Shown here one piece after another: positions 8,910 to 17,154 of a DNA stretch of 64,000 bases (its first letter is position 1; the number at the start of each line of letters is the position of its first letter). The translations under genes and the position numbers were made by a program. The notes under the pieces are model-generated. The model worked only from the letters and a program-made list of their open reading frames with translations. It was not told the DNA's origin and made no database searches. The DNA is from Actinomycetota bacterium (GTDB lineage Bacteria; Actinomycetota; Thermoleophilia; Gaiellales; F1-60-MAGs149), in contig VGBM01000006.1 of NCBI GenBank assembly GCA_016870485.1, forward strand, positions 39,199 through 103,198. Direction: 5' to 3'.

Positions 8910-10457
8910 TCAGAGGCGCCCGGCGAGGATCCCGTCGACGACCTCGGCGGCGCGGGCGCGGATCGCGGCCTGCTCCGCGGCGTCGAAGCGGTCCCAGCCG
9001 CGGGCGGCCTGGGCGGTGCGCGGGTTGGACCGCAGGCGATCGAGGTGGCGCGCGGTGAAGTCCCAGTAGAGGGTGGTGAACGGGCAGGCGTCCTCGCCCG
9101 TGCGCCGCGCCGGGTCGAAGCGGCAGCCCTTGCAGTGCCCGGTCATGCGCTTGAGGTAGGCGCCACCCGCCGCGTACGGCTTCGTGGACATCTGCCCGCC
9201 GTCGGCGAACAGCCCCATGCCCGTCACGTTCGCCTGCATCACCCAGTCGTAGCCGTCGCAGAAGCGCTCCACGAACCAGCGGTTCGCGGCCCGCGGCTCC
9301 GTGCCCACGAGCAGCATCAGGTTCGAGAGCACCATCAGCCGGTCGATGTGGTGGGCCCACGCGTGGCGCTCGACGGTCGCGGCGACGGCCCCGACGCAGG
9401 CCATCGCGGTCGGCGCCCCGTCGGCGAGGGCGGGCGGGACGGGCGCGTGCGCGTCGAGCGCGTTGAGCGCCGCGTAACCCGGCATCCGCAGCCAGTAGAC
9501 GCCGTTGACGTACTCGCGCCAGCCGAGCACCTGCCGCACGAACCCCTCGACGGAGGCCAGCGGGGCCCGGCCGGCCGCGTGCTCGGCGAGGGCGGCGTCG
9601 ATCACCTCGCGCGGGCCGAGCAGCCCGACGTTCAGCATGGGCGAGATCGTGGCGTGGCGCAGCCACGGGTCGCCCGGGTCGGAGACGTCCTCGTACGGCC
9701 CGAACTCGGGCAGGCGGGTGGCGGCGAAGTCGGCCAGCCAGCGTCGGGCCTCGGCACGGGTGGACGGCAGCCAGAAGTCGTCGCGGCGCCCGACGAGCCC
9801 GGGGGCGAGCCGGTCGAGGTCGTCCTGGACGGCGGCCAGGACGGGGTCGTCGGGGTCGATCGCAGGCGGCGGCGTCGGGCGCTCAGCGGCGCCGCTCCGG
9901 CGCCACGCCGCGAACGTCTCGCGGTTGGCCGGGTCGAACGACCACTGCCCGCCGATGGGCTCGCCGTCCGCGTCGACGAGGACGTCGTGGCCGCGCCGCA
10001 TCCACGCGTAGAACTCCTGCATCCGCAGCCGCTTGCGGGTGCCCGCCCAGTCCGCGAACTCCCCGCGCCCGCACAGGAACATCGCGTCGGGCGTGAGCTC
10101 CACGGGCACGCCGAGGTCGAGGGCGAGCAGGCGCGCCCGGCTCGTCCAGCCGGACGGCTCCATCGCGAGGAGGCCCGTCGCGCCGTGGCGGCGGACGGCG
10201 TCGCGCAGCGCGTCGTCGAACGACACCCGCGCCGCGAGCGGGACCTCGTCGACCTCCCAGCCATCGGCGCGCAGCTCGTCGGCGAAGCGCCGCATCGCGG
10301 CGAGCACGAAGGCGGCCTTGTGGCGGTGCAGGCGGCCGCGCGCGACGTGGGGGAGCGACTCGACGAGCAGGACCCGGTCCGTCGCGCGGTCGGCGGCGGC
10401 GAGCGCGGAGGAGGCGGGGGTGAGCTGCGTGCCCTGGACCCAGACGAGCCGGCTCAC
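8910..10457 (-). CDS. Iron-sulfur photolyase/cryptochrome (PhrB/FeS-BCP type)
   Basis: A 515-residue flavoprotein of the iron-sulfur bacterial cryptochrome/photolyase group, whose characterised members repair (6-4) photoproducts using light and FAD. An N-terminal Rossmann-like domain starts VSRLVWVQGTQL. The helical C-terminal domain carries ATISPMLNVGLLGPREV and MVLSNLMLLVGTEPRAANRW. All four [4Fe-4S] cysteines appear to be kept: one in TAMACVG and three in GHCKGCRFD...EDACPF. The GTG start overlaps the TGA of the upstream glycosylase gene (GTGA), pairing two DNA-repair enzymes in one transcript. Confidence 0.93.
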   Translation of the reverse strand: MSRLVWVQGTQLTPASSALAAADRATDRVLLVESLPHVARGRLHRHKAAFVLAAMRRFADELRADGWEVDEVPLAARVSFDDALRDAVRRHGATGLLAMEPSGWTSRARLLALDLGVPVELTPDAMFLCGRGEFADWAGTRKRLRMQEFYAWMRRGHDVLVDADGEPIGGQWSFDPANRETFAAWRRSGAAERPTPPPAIDPDDPVLAAVQDDLDRLAPGLVGRRDDFWLPSTRAEARRWLADFAATRLPEFGPYEDVSDPGDPWLRHATISPMLNVGLLGPREVIDAALAEHAAGRAPLASVEGFVRQVLGWREYVNGVYWLRMPGYAALNALDAHAPVPPALADGAPTAMACVGAVAATVERHAWAHHIDRLMVLSNLMLLVGTEPRAANRWFVERFCDGYDWVMQANVTGMGLFADGGQMSTKPYAAGGAYLKRMTGHCKGCRFDPARRTGEDACPFTTLYWDFTARHLDRLRSNPRTAQAARGWDRFDAAEQAAIRARAAEVVDGILAGRL

Positions 10458-11215
10458 GGCCGGCCGCCGGCCTGCTCGTTCACGCACCAGTAGGTCGTGC
10501 GGCCGCCGACGGTCGCGCGGCCGAGCTCGCCCTTGCAGCGCGGGCACTCGCCGCCCCGGCGGGCCTTCGCGAAGCGGCCGCGCCCCGAGCCGCCGCTGGG
10601 CTTGAGCGCGGCGCGGATGGCGCTGCGCAGACACTCGCGCAGCGCGTTCAGCTCGTCGTCCGAGAGGTCCTTCGCGGGGCGGCGCGGGTCGATGCCCGCC
10701 TCCCACATCGCCTCGTCGGCGAGCAGGTTGCCGACGCCGGCGATGGCGGACTGGTCGAGCAGCCGCGCCTTGATCGGCGCCGAGCCGCGTCCGATCGCGC
10801 GGCGGAAGGCGGCGGGCGTGACCGTCAGGGCGTCGGGGCCGAGGTGGTCGATGCCCGCCCCGAGCCGGGCCCGGGACAGGCGCCGCTTGTCGTGGAGGGC
10901 GACGCGGCTCTCGTCCTCGAAGACGATCGCGATGCGGTCCCAGCCGCGCGGTGAGGGCTCGGGGGTGGGACGGATCGAGCCGCCCATCCCGAGGTGCAGG
11001 CCGAGCTCGTGGCCCGAGTCCGTCTCCAGCCACAGGAACTTCCCGTGGCGGCCGGTCGCGGTCACGATCGAGCCGCGCAGCGCGCCGTCGATCTCGCCGG
11101 GCCGGTGCGGACGGCAGACCCAGGTGTCCGCATCCTCGACCTCGGCGATGCGCAGGCCGACGCAGAGCTCCTCCAGGCGCCGGCGCGCCTTCTCGGCCTC
11201 AGGCAGCTCGGGCAT
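10454..11215 (-). CDS. Fpg/Nei-family DNA glycosylase with incomplete zinc finger
   Basis: A 253-residue base-excision repair enzyme. After Met removal it would begin PELPEAEKA, giving the catalytic N-terminal proline and Glu of Fpg/Nei. The helix-two-turn-helix region includes QSAIAGVGNLLADEAMW, the DNA-contacting motif. The C-terminal zinc finger begins CPRC, but its second half reads YWCVNEQ, so the fourth cysteine is replaced. Start chosen at the ATG that puts proline at position 2. An AAGG lies about nine bases upstream. It heads the operon with the photolyase. Confidence 0.9.
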   Translation of the reverse strand: MPELPEAEKARRRLEELCVGLRIAEVEDADTWVCRPHRPGEIDGALRGSIVTATGRHGKFLWLETDSGHELGLHLGMGGSIRPTPEPSPRGWDRIAIVFEDESRVALHDKRRLSRARLGAGIDHLGPDALTVTPAAFRRAIGRGSAPIKARLLDQSAIAGVGNLLADEAMWEAGIDPRRPAKDLSDDELNALRECLRSAIRAALKPSGGSGRGRFAKARRGGECPRCKGELGRATVGGRTTYWCVNEQAGGRP

Positions 11216-11272
11216 GAACTGCCTTTCGCGCGCAAGGCCCCCGCCGCCGACCCGCCGCCCGCCGGGACGTGG

Positions 11273-11278
11273 CAGCAT
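11273..11278 (+). promoter_or_regulatory. -10-like element CAGCAT of the flavoprotein gene
   Basis: CAGCAT ends 7 bases before the ATG at 11286. It is a weaker match than the TANNNT elements elsewhere but has the same leaderless spacing. Confidence 0.35.
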
Positions 11279-11285
11279 TCCCACC

Positions 11286-12530
11286 ATGGCGGACGTGATC
11301 ATCGTCGGGGCGGGCCTCAGCGGCCTCAACTGCGCGGCCCTGCTCGTCGAGCAGGGGCTCGACGTCGAGGTGCTCGAGGCCTCCGATGGCGTCGGCGGCC
11401 GCGTGCGCACCGACGTGGTCGACGGCTTCCTGCTCGACCGCGGCTTCCAGGTGCTGTTCGACGGCTACCCGGAGGCGCAGCGCGCCCTCGATCTCGAGGC
11501 GCTCGACCTGCGCGCCTTCCTGCCCGGCGCCGACATCTTCTGGGACGGGCGCATGCGCACGATCGCCCACCCCCTGCGCGACCCGCTGGCCGTGCCCGAC
11601 GCCCTGCGCGCCGGGATCGGCGGCCCCGCCGACGTCAAGGCGGCCGCGCAGTGGCTGCTCGGCGCGCGCCCGCTCTCGTCCGCGACGCGGCCCGACACGA
11701 CGGCCGACGAGCGGCTGCGCGACCTCGGCTTCTCCGAGGCGGTCCGCGAGCGGCTCCTGCGGCCGCTCTTCGCCGGGGTCTTCCTGGACCGCGACCTCGG
11801 CGTCTCGAGCCGCCTGCTCGACCAGTGCTTCTCGCAGATGGCGTCGGGCCGCACCGTCGTGCCCGCGCGCGGCATGGGGGCGATCGCCGAGCAGCTCGCG
11901 GCGCGCCTTCCCGCGGGCGCCGTCCGCCTCGGCGAGCGCGTCGAGAAGGCCGGCACCCGCAACGTCACGCTCGCCTCCGGCACCAAGGCGAAGGCGCGCC
12001 TGGCGGTGGTCATCGCGGGCGGCGCCCACGACGCCGCGCTCCTCGCCGACACCCCCGAGCCCGCACCGCGCTCCTCGACGTGCCTGTGGTTCGACGCGCC
12101 GGAGGCGCCCGCCGGGCGCCGCATCGTCCTCGACGGCGACGGCACGGGCCCGGTCAACAACGTCGCCGTGATGTCGGCCGTCGCACCGTCCTACGCCCCG
12201 CCCGGACGGGCTGCGATCGCGGCGTCCTGCGTCGGGCTGCCGTTCGGGGGTGACGACGCCGCGCTCGAGTCGGCCGCGCGCGCCCAGCTCGCCCGCTGGT
12301 TCGGGGGGCGCGTGGACGCCTGGCGCCTGCTCCGCGTCGACCGCATCGAGTGGGCGCAGCACGCGCAGCCCCCGGGCGGGCTCGGCAGCGGCCCCCGCTG
12401 GCTCAAGGACGGCCTGCTGCTCGCGGGCGACGGCACCGAGAACGCCTCGATCGACGGCGCCCTGCGCGCCGGTCGGCGCGCCGCCGACCTGATCGCGGCC
12501 GCCGCGCTGACGGCCCGGACCGCGGTCTGA
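11286..12530 (+). CDS. FAD-dependent oxidoreductase (amine oxidase/phytoene desaturase-like fold)
   Basis: A 414-residue flavoprotein with an N-terminal dinucleotide-binding motif VIIVGAGLSGLNCAALL and the second FAD motif GVGGRVRT. Toward the C-terminus GLLLAGDGTENASIDGALRAG forms the usual third FAD contact. This pattern fits NAD(P)-binding Rossmann amine oxidase/protoporphyrinogen oxidase-like proteins. The substrate is unknown. Its TGA overlaps the ATG of the next oxidase (TGATG), so the two flavoproteins are co-expressed. Confidence 0.85.
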   Translation: MADVIIVGAGLSGLNCAALLVEQGLDVEVLEASDGVGGRVRTDVVDGFLLDRGFQVLFDGYPEAQRALDLEALDLRAFLPGADIFWDGRMRTIAHPLRDPLAVPDALRAGIGGPADVKAAAQWLLGARPLSSATRPDTTADERLRDLGFSEAVRERLLRPLFAGVFLDRDLGVSSRLLDQCFSQMASGRTVVPARGMGAIAEQLAARLPAGAVRLGERVEKAGTRNVTLASGTKAKARLAVVIAGGAHDAALLADTPEPAPRSSTCLWFDAPEAPAGRRIVLDGDGTGPVNNVAVMSAVAPSYAPPGRAAIAASCVGLPFGGDDAALESAARAQLARWFGGRVDAWRLLRVDRIEWAQHAQPPGGLGSGPRWLKDGLLLAGDGTENASIDGALRAGRRAADLIAAAALTARTAV

Positions 12531-13678
12531 TGCGCGTCGTCGTCGCCGGCCTCGGCGCGATGGGGCTGCCCACGGCGTGGGCGCTCGCGGCGCGCGGCCA
12601 CGAGGTCATCGGCATCGACCGCCACGGCATCGCCTCGCGGGTCGGGTCGTCGGCGGGCGAGACGCGGATCTTCCGGCTCGCGCACGAGCGGCCCGATGAC
12701 GTCCGCCTGGCCCGGCTCGCCCTCGACGCCTGGCGTGCGCTCGAGCAGGGCGCGGGCGAGCCCCTGATCGACACCGTCGGCCTGCTCCTGCGCGGCGAGC
12801 GGGCCCGGCTGTGGGTCGAGGCCCTGGCCGCCGAGGGCGTCGCGGCCGAGGAGCTCGACGCCGCCGGCGTCGAGCGGGCCTTCCCCGAGGCCGCGCGGCG
12901 CCCCGGCGAGTACGCCGCGCTCGTGCCGACCGACGGCGTCGTCTTCGCGCGCCGCGGCCTGCTCGCGATCGCGAAGGCGGCGGCCGAGGCGGGGGTCGAG
13001 CTCGGCGAGCCCGAGCGGCTGACGGCGCTCGAGGAGACGCCGACGGGCGTGCGCCTCGAGACGGACCGCCGCCGGCTCGAGGCCGACGTGGCCGTGGTCA
13101 GCGCCGGGCCGTGGGCCGAGGACCTGCTCGCGCCGCTCGGCGTGCGGCTCCCGCTCGCCCCGGCGATCGGGCAGGTCACGTACTGGCGCGGCGGCGGGGC
13201 GTGGGAGCGGCGCCCGTCGTTGATCGACTTCGCCCAGCCCGACCGGCTCGGCGTCTATGGGCTGCCGACGCCCGGCAGGGGCTACAAGGTCGGCCTCGAC
13301 TACGGCGACGAGGCGGCCTTCGTCCGCGAGGCAACCGGCTGGGCGGTGCGCCCCGACGAGGTGGCGCTCAACGGCGACTGGGTCGCCGAGCACCTGCCGG
13401 GCCTGCGCGCCGACGGGCCCCACGGCGCCGAGGGGTGCCCGTGGACGATGACCCCCGACAACGAGTTCGCGTTCGGGCGCCACGGGCCCGTGGTGGTGGC
13501 CGCGGGCTGCTGCGGGCACGGCTTCAAGCACGCTCCGGTGCTCGGCGAGATCCTCGCCGACCTCGCCGAGGGCAAGGGCCTCTGGCCGGAGGCACGGATC
13601 TTCGACATGGATCGGTTCGGGCCCGATGCGGACTTCGCGCGGGTCGACACGCCGCTCGGCGCGCGGATCTCGATCTAG
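12530..13678 (+). CDS. Sarcosine oxidase-like flavoprotein (monomeric MSOX/SolA family)
   Basis: A 382-residue oxidase resembling monomeric sarcosine oxidase and N-methyltryptophan oxidase. The FAD-binding motif VVVAGLGAMGLPTAWALA opens the protein and SSAGETRIFRLAH matches the family's second motif. Cys303 in EGCPWTMTPDNEF sits where MSOX attaches FAD covalently. CCGHGFKHAPVLGEIL matches the MSOX GHGFK segment. Expected reaction: oxidative demethylation of an N-methyl amino acid to formaldehyde, H2O2 and the free amine. The neighbouring methyltransferase genes make sarcosine a plausible substrate. Start overlaps the previous stop as TGATG. Confidence 0.87.
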   Translation: MRVVVAGLGAMGLPTAWALAARGHEVIGIDRHGIASRVGSSAGETRIFRLAHERPDDVRLARLALDAWRALEQGAGEPLIDTVGLLLRGERARLWVEALAAEGVAAEELDAAGVERAFPEAARRPGEYAALVPTDGVVFARRGLLAIAKAAAEAGVELGEPERLTALEETPTGVRLETDRRRLEADVAVVSAGPWAEDLLAPLGVRLPLAPAIGQVTYWRGGGAWERRPSLIDFAQPDRLGVYGLPTPGRGYKVGLDYGDEAAFVREATGWAVRPDEVALNGDWVAEHLPGLRADGPHGAEGCPWTMTPDNEFAFGRHGPVVVAAGCCGHGFKHAPVLGEILADLAEGKGLWPEARIFDMDRFGPDADFARVDTPLGARISI

Positions 13679-13722
13679 CGCGACGGGCAACCGTGCGGGG
13701 CGTCCCCGGCGAAAGAACCACC

Positions 13723-14373
13723 GTGCAGTCCTTTGCCGACATCGCGCGCCTCGACAGCCCGCACCTCGAGCAGCTCGCGCTCGCGATCAGCGTCGAGCTG
13801 CGGCCGACCGACTGCGACCTCGCTCTCGCCGAACTCGACCGGCTCGCGGAGCTCGTCATGCGGGAGGGCATCGGGGGCGACCCCATCGAGCAGCTCGCGG
13901 TGCTCGGGGAGGTGCTCGGCCGGCGCGAGGGCCTCGTCGGCGACGTCGAGGACTACGACAACCCGGACAACTCGATGCTCGATCTGGTTCTGACGCGGCG
14001 ACGCGGCCTGCCGATCCTGCTCAGCGTCGTCTGGGTCGAGGTCGGCCGCCGGCTCGGCCTGCCGCTGCGCGGCGTCGGCCTGCCGGGCCATTACGTGGCG
14101 GGCTGGTTCGGGGAGGGCGATCCGATCCTGGTCGACCCGTTCCGAGGTGGCGCCCTGATCGCCGAGGCGGTGCCCCCGGCCGCGGCCGTGCCGACGTCGC
14201 CGCACCTGACGGCGCTGAGGATGTGCTCCAACCTCGTCGCCTCCTACGAGCGCCGCGGTGACATCGGCCGCATGCTGATCGCGGCCCGCCTGCGGCTCAC
14301 GCTGCCGCTCGACGAGCGCGACCGACGGGTCATGGAGTTCGAGTTCAAGCGCCTCTCGGCGACCACGAACTAG
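13723..14373 (+). CDS. SirB1/transglutaminase-like family protein
   Basis: A 216-residue protein matching the SirB1-type transglutaminase-like domain. The core segment RRRGLPILLSVVWVEVGRR is followed by GVGLPGHYVAGW and ILVDPFRGG, corresponding to the Cys/His/Asp core region of that fold. The usual nucleophile is not a cysteine here (ILLSV), so it is probably not a peptidase or transglutaminase. Its molecular function is unknown. The start was set at GTG 13723, just after the sarcosine oxidase-like gene, and it may be part of that transcript. Confidence 0.75.
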   Translation: MQSFADIARLDSPHLEQLALAISVELRPTDCDLALAELDRLAELVMREGIGGDPIEQLAVLGEVLGRREGLVGDVEDYDNPDNSMLDLVLTRRRGLPILLSVVWVEVGRRLGLPLRGVGLPGHYVAGWFGEGDPILVDPFRGGALIAEAVPPAAAVPTSPHLTALRMCSNLVASYERRGDIGRMLIAARLRLTLPLDERDRRVMEFEFKRLSATTN

Positions 14374-14400
14374 CGGGCGGCAGGGCGCCTGGGGAGCGTC

Positions 14401-14406
14401 TAGGAT
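14401..14406 (+). promoter_or_regulatory. -10 element TAGGAT of the GcvT-fusion gene
   Basis: TAGGAT is followed by 7 bases and then the ATG at 14414, with no ribosome-binding site; this is the probable promoter of the GcvT fusion/racemase-like pair. Confidence 0.55.
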
Positions 14407-14413
14407 CCTCGCC

Positions 14414-16405
14414 ATGCACTCGTCCTACGCCATCAACTCCCCCGACTTCGCCGTCGAGCGCGAGGGCGTCGCCGCGCCCCTCTCCGAGCTCTGGCCGGGC
14501 GGCTACCGCAACGGCGACCGCTTTGCGGTCCTGATGGGCACTCCGATGGACGCGGTCGGGTGCTCGAACCTGATCGGCGGGACGAACACCCTCTTCTACG
14601 ACCACCTGCGCGAGACGCGCGGCACGACGAACTTCTTCCGCTACGCGGACACGTACATGATCGGCGTCGACTGCGAGCCCGGCGACTGGAACCAGCTCGA
14701 CGTCTGGCCGATGCACAAGTTCGTCAGCATCATGCAGCCGACCGCCGAGGCCGTGGTGCACACGATCAACGACCGCCGGATCACGCACCTGGCGATCCCG
14801 GAGACCGGGATCCGCGTGCGCGGCCCGGTCGTCTTGTCGACCTGGAACACCTTCCTGGACCAGGTCAAGGTCGTGATGCTCTACAACCCGCTGACGGGCA
14901 AGGCCCGCGAGGCGGACGTCGCGCTCCTCGGCAACAAGGTGATCGAGTCCTACGTCGAGCAGGCGATCTTCTCGACGCCGGGCATCGGGGCGGGCCAGCA
15001 GGCGCGGCTGCGCCGCATCCGCCGCAACCTCGACCGCGAGCCGATGCGCTGCCTCGAGGAGTACCGCACCCTCGCGAACCCGGCCGCCGCGCGCGGGCTG
15101 CTCGGCGTCTCCGAGGTGCTGCCGCCGGGCCACCAGCCGCCGGACCTGCGCCAGGCGCCGCTCGTGATCATCCCGGTCGACACGCCCGTCGCGGCCGCCG
15201 ACCAGGAGGGCTCACCGGCCGCGAGCGCGGCGGGGATCGAGCTCGTCGAGCCGCCGGCGCCCCTGCCGTCGAGCGAGGGGCTGCGCAAGACCGCGTTCGA
15301 CGCGGTGCAGCGCCGGATGGGCGGCACGTTCGCGGAGTGGGAGGGCTGGGACTGGATCTCCGACTTCGGCGACCCGGTCAACGAGCACCACGCGGTCCGC
15401 GAGACCGTCGGCATCTGGGACGAGTCGCCGCTGCAGAAGTGGGTCTTCCGGGGCCCCGACGCGCTCCAGGCGGTCGACTGGTGCTTCGCCAACGACATGG
15501 CGTCGATGCAGGTCGGCCAGGCGCGCTACTCGTGCTTCACCGACGAGCACGGTCGCATGCTCGGCGACGGCGTCGTCTTCAATACGGGTGACCAGACGGG
15601 GGCGGGGCTGCTCGTGGTGACGGCGCTGCCGTCCGACGTCGACCACTTCCGCCGCGTCTGCGCGCACCTCGACGTCGAGATCCTCGACCGCACGGAGCGC
15701 TGGCCGCACGTGCAGGTGCAGGGTCCGCGCTCGCGTGACCTGCTCGAGGCCCTGACCGCCTTCGACGTGGCGTCGCTGAAGTACTTCCGCTTCACGACGG
15801 AGCCGATCGAGATCGGCGGCGTGCCGGGCTGCTACCTGGCCCGCACGGGGTACTCGGGCGAGCTCGGCTACGAGGTCTACTGCGCGCCCGAGCACGCGGC
15901 GCAGCTCTGGCAGGCGCTGCTCGACGAGGGCGCCGCGCGCGGCATCCGCCCGTACGGCCTCGCCGCCGTCGAGTCGCTGCGTATCGAGTCGGGCCTGATC
16001 TTCATCGGCTACGACTACTTCCAGGGCCTGACCTCCCCGTTCCACATGAACCTGGACCGCACGATCAACCTCGAGACCGGCGACTTCGTCGGCAAGGCGG
16101 CGCTCGCGGCGGAGTTCGCAGCGGGGATCACGCACCGACTGACCACGCTCGTGATCGGCGGCAACGAGTCGCCCGACTACGGCGCGGACGTCTTCGTCAA
16201 CGGTCGCGGCATCGGCAAACTGCTGTCGCCGTCGGCGGGCCGCTCGCCGAGCGTCGACCGCCTGATCGGGATGGCCTGCATCGAGGCCGAGCTCGCCGAC
16301 CCGGGCAGCCGCGTCGAGGTGGCGCTGCCCGACGGGCGGCTCATCCCGGCCTACACCGACACCTTCCCGATCTACGACCCGGAGAAGAAGCGGCCCCGGT
16401 CGTGA
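14414..16405 (+). CDS. Aminomethyltransferase (GcvT/DmdA family) fused to an unknown N-terminal domain
   Basis: A 663-residue fusion. Residues from about 290 to the end match the GcvT family: NEHHAVRETVGIWDESPLQK, RMLGDGVVFN (with the Asp aligned to the GcvT catalytic Asp), LARTGYSGELGYEVYC and FVGKAAL. GcvT relatives move methyl or methylene groups from amines, sulfonium or O-methyl compounds to tetrahydrofolate. The first roughly 240 residues, starting MHSSYAINSPDFAVER and containing NLIGGTNTLFYDHL, match no family I recognise; a proline-rich linker separates the halves. It overlaps the racemase-like gene as GTGA and lies near an MttB-family gene. Demethylation of a methylated amine is inferred, not shown. 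Confidence 0.83.
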   Translation: MHSSYAINSPDFAVEREGVAAPLSELWPGGYRNGDRFAVLMGTPMDAVGCSNLIGGTNTLFYDHLRETRGTTNFFRYADTYMIGVDCEPGDWNQLDVWPMHKFVSIMQPTAEAVVHTINDRRITHLAIPETGIRVRGPVVLSTWNTFLDQVKVVMLYNPLTGKAREADVALLGNKVIESYVEQAIFSTPGIGAGQQARLRRIRRNLDREPMRCLEEYRTLANPAAARGLLGVSEVLPPGHQPPDLRQAPLVIIPVDTPVAAADQEGSPAASAAGIELVEPPAPLPSSEGLRKTAFDAVQRRMGGTFAEWEGWDWISDFGDPVNEHHAVRETVGIWDESPLQKWVFRGPDALQAVDWCFANDMASMQVGQARYSCFTDEHGRMLGDGVVFNTGDQTGAGLLVVTALPSDVDHFRRVCAHLDVEILDRTERWPHVQVQGPRSRDLLEALTAFDVASLKYFRFTTEPIEIGGVPGCYLARTGYSGELGYEVYCAPEHAAQLWQALLDEGAARGIRPYGLAAVESLRIESGLIFIGYDYFQGLTSPFHMNLDRTINLETGDFVGKAALAAEFAAGITHRLTTLVIGGNESPDYGADVFVNGRGIGKLLSPSAGRSPSVDRLIGMACIEAELADPGSRVEVALPDGRLIPAYTDTFPIYDPEKKRPRS

Positions 16406-17154
16406 CGCCCGGCCCCGACCCGGAGGGATCGATCGGGGTCGTCGCCGAGGGCTGGGAGGGGGTGCGCGGCGCCGAGCTCCTGCAGGCCGAGCTGCCGCGC
16501 GAGGACGTGCTCGTCGTCGCCGACCAGGCCTTCGCGCCGTACGCGCGGCGCCGGCCCGACCAGGTCGCGGCGCGCGTCCGCGATCTCGCCGACGGCCTCC
16601 TCGACAAGGGGGCCAAGGCGCTGCTCCTGGCCGGCGGGTTCGCCTCGTTCGAGGCGCGCCCCGACCTCGGCGAGACGCCGGTGCGCGGGCTCGAGGCGGG
16701 CCTGCGCGAGGCGCTCGCGGAGGCGAGGGGCCGGCCGGTGGCGTGCGTCTTCGCGGCCGCCGAGGTCAAGACGATGGTCCTCGCCCACGCGATCCGGGCG
16801 CTGCGCGGCGGCGGCAGCGTGACCCTGATCGAGCGCGCGGCGGACGATCCGGGGGCGCTGGTCGCGCGGGTGCGCGCGCAGACGCCGGACGTCGCCGTGC
16901 TCGTGCTCCTGACGCCCGCCGCGTACGCCGACGTCGAGGCGGTGCGGTCCGCCGCCCCCGACCTCGTCGTCGTCGACGCCCTCGCCGCCGCCGTGCGCTT
17001 CCTCGTCCACGACATCCGCCGCCGGCGGCTGCTCGCCCACCACGGGCTGCGGGCCGGTCGGGTGATCGCCTACGCCACGCGGGGCGGCACCACCGGGTTC
17101 GCGCGGGAGCCGCTGTCGACGGCGTCGGCGGCGGCGCTGCAGCGGCGCCGCTAG
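16402..17154 (+). CDS. Degenerate glutamate racemase (MurI)-like protein lacking both catalytic cysteines
   Basis: A 250-residue protein whose N-terminal half follows MurI closely: IGVVAEGWEGVRGAELL matches the FDSGVGG opening, ADQAFAPYARRRPDQV matches the D-x-A-F-P-Y-G region, and DKGAKALLLAGGFAS aligns with the segment ending ACNTAS. The first catalytic Cys is therefore Gly. The second, in the CTH motif, is replaced in VLVLLTPAAY. The FDSG aspartate is also changed. It cannot be a normal glutamate racemase and is not needed for one unless the active site has been rebuilt. It is translationally coupled to the GcvT fusion (GTGA) and its TAG shares CTAG with the convergent EamA gene. Confidence 0.75.
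   Translation: MTPGPDPEGSIGVVAEGWEGVRGAELLQAELPREDVLVVADQAFAPYARRRPDQVAARVRDLADGLLDKGAKALLLAGGFASFEARPDLGETPVRGLEAGLREALAEARGRPVACVFAAAEVKTMVLAHAIRALRGGGSVTLIERAADDPGALVARVRAQTPDVAVLVLLTPAAYADVEAVRSAAPDLVVVDALAAAVRFLVHDIRRRRLLAHHGLRAGRVIAYATRGGTTGFAREPLSTASAAALQRRR

Noticed and set aside
16402..17154. Functional glutamate racemase for peptidoglycan
   Set aside because: Both catalytic cysteines are missing, so the name MurI would mislead.
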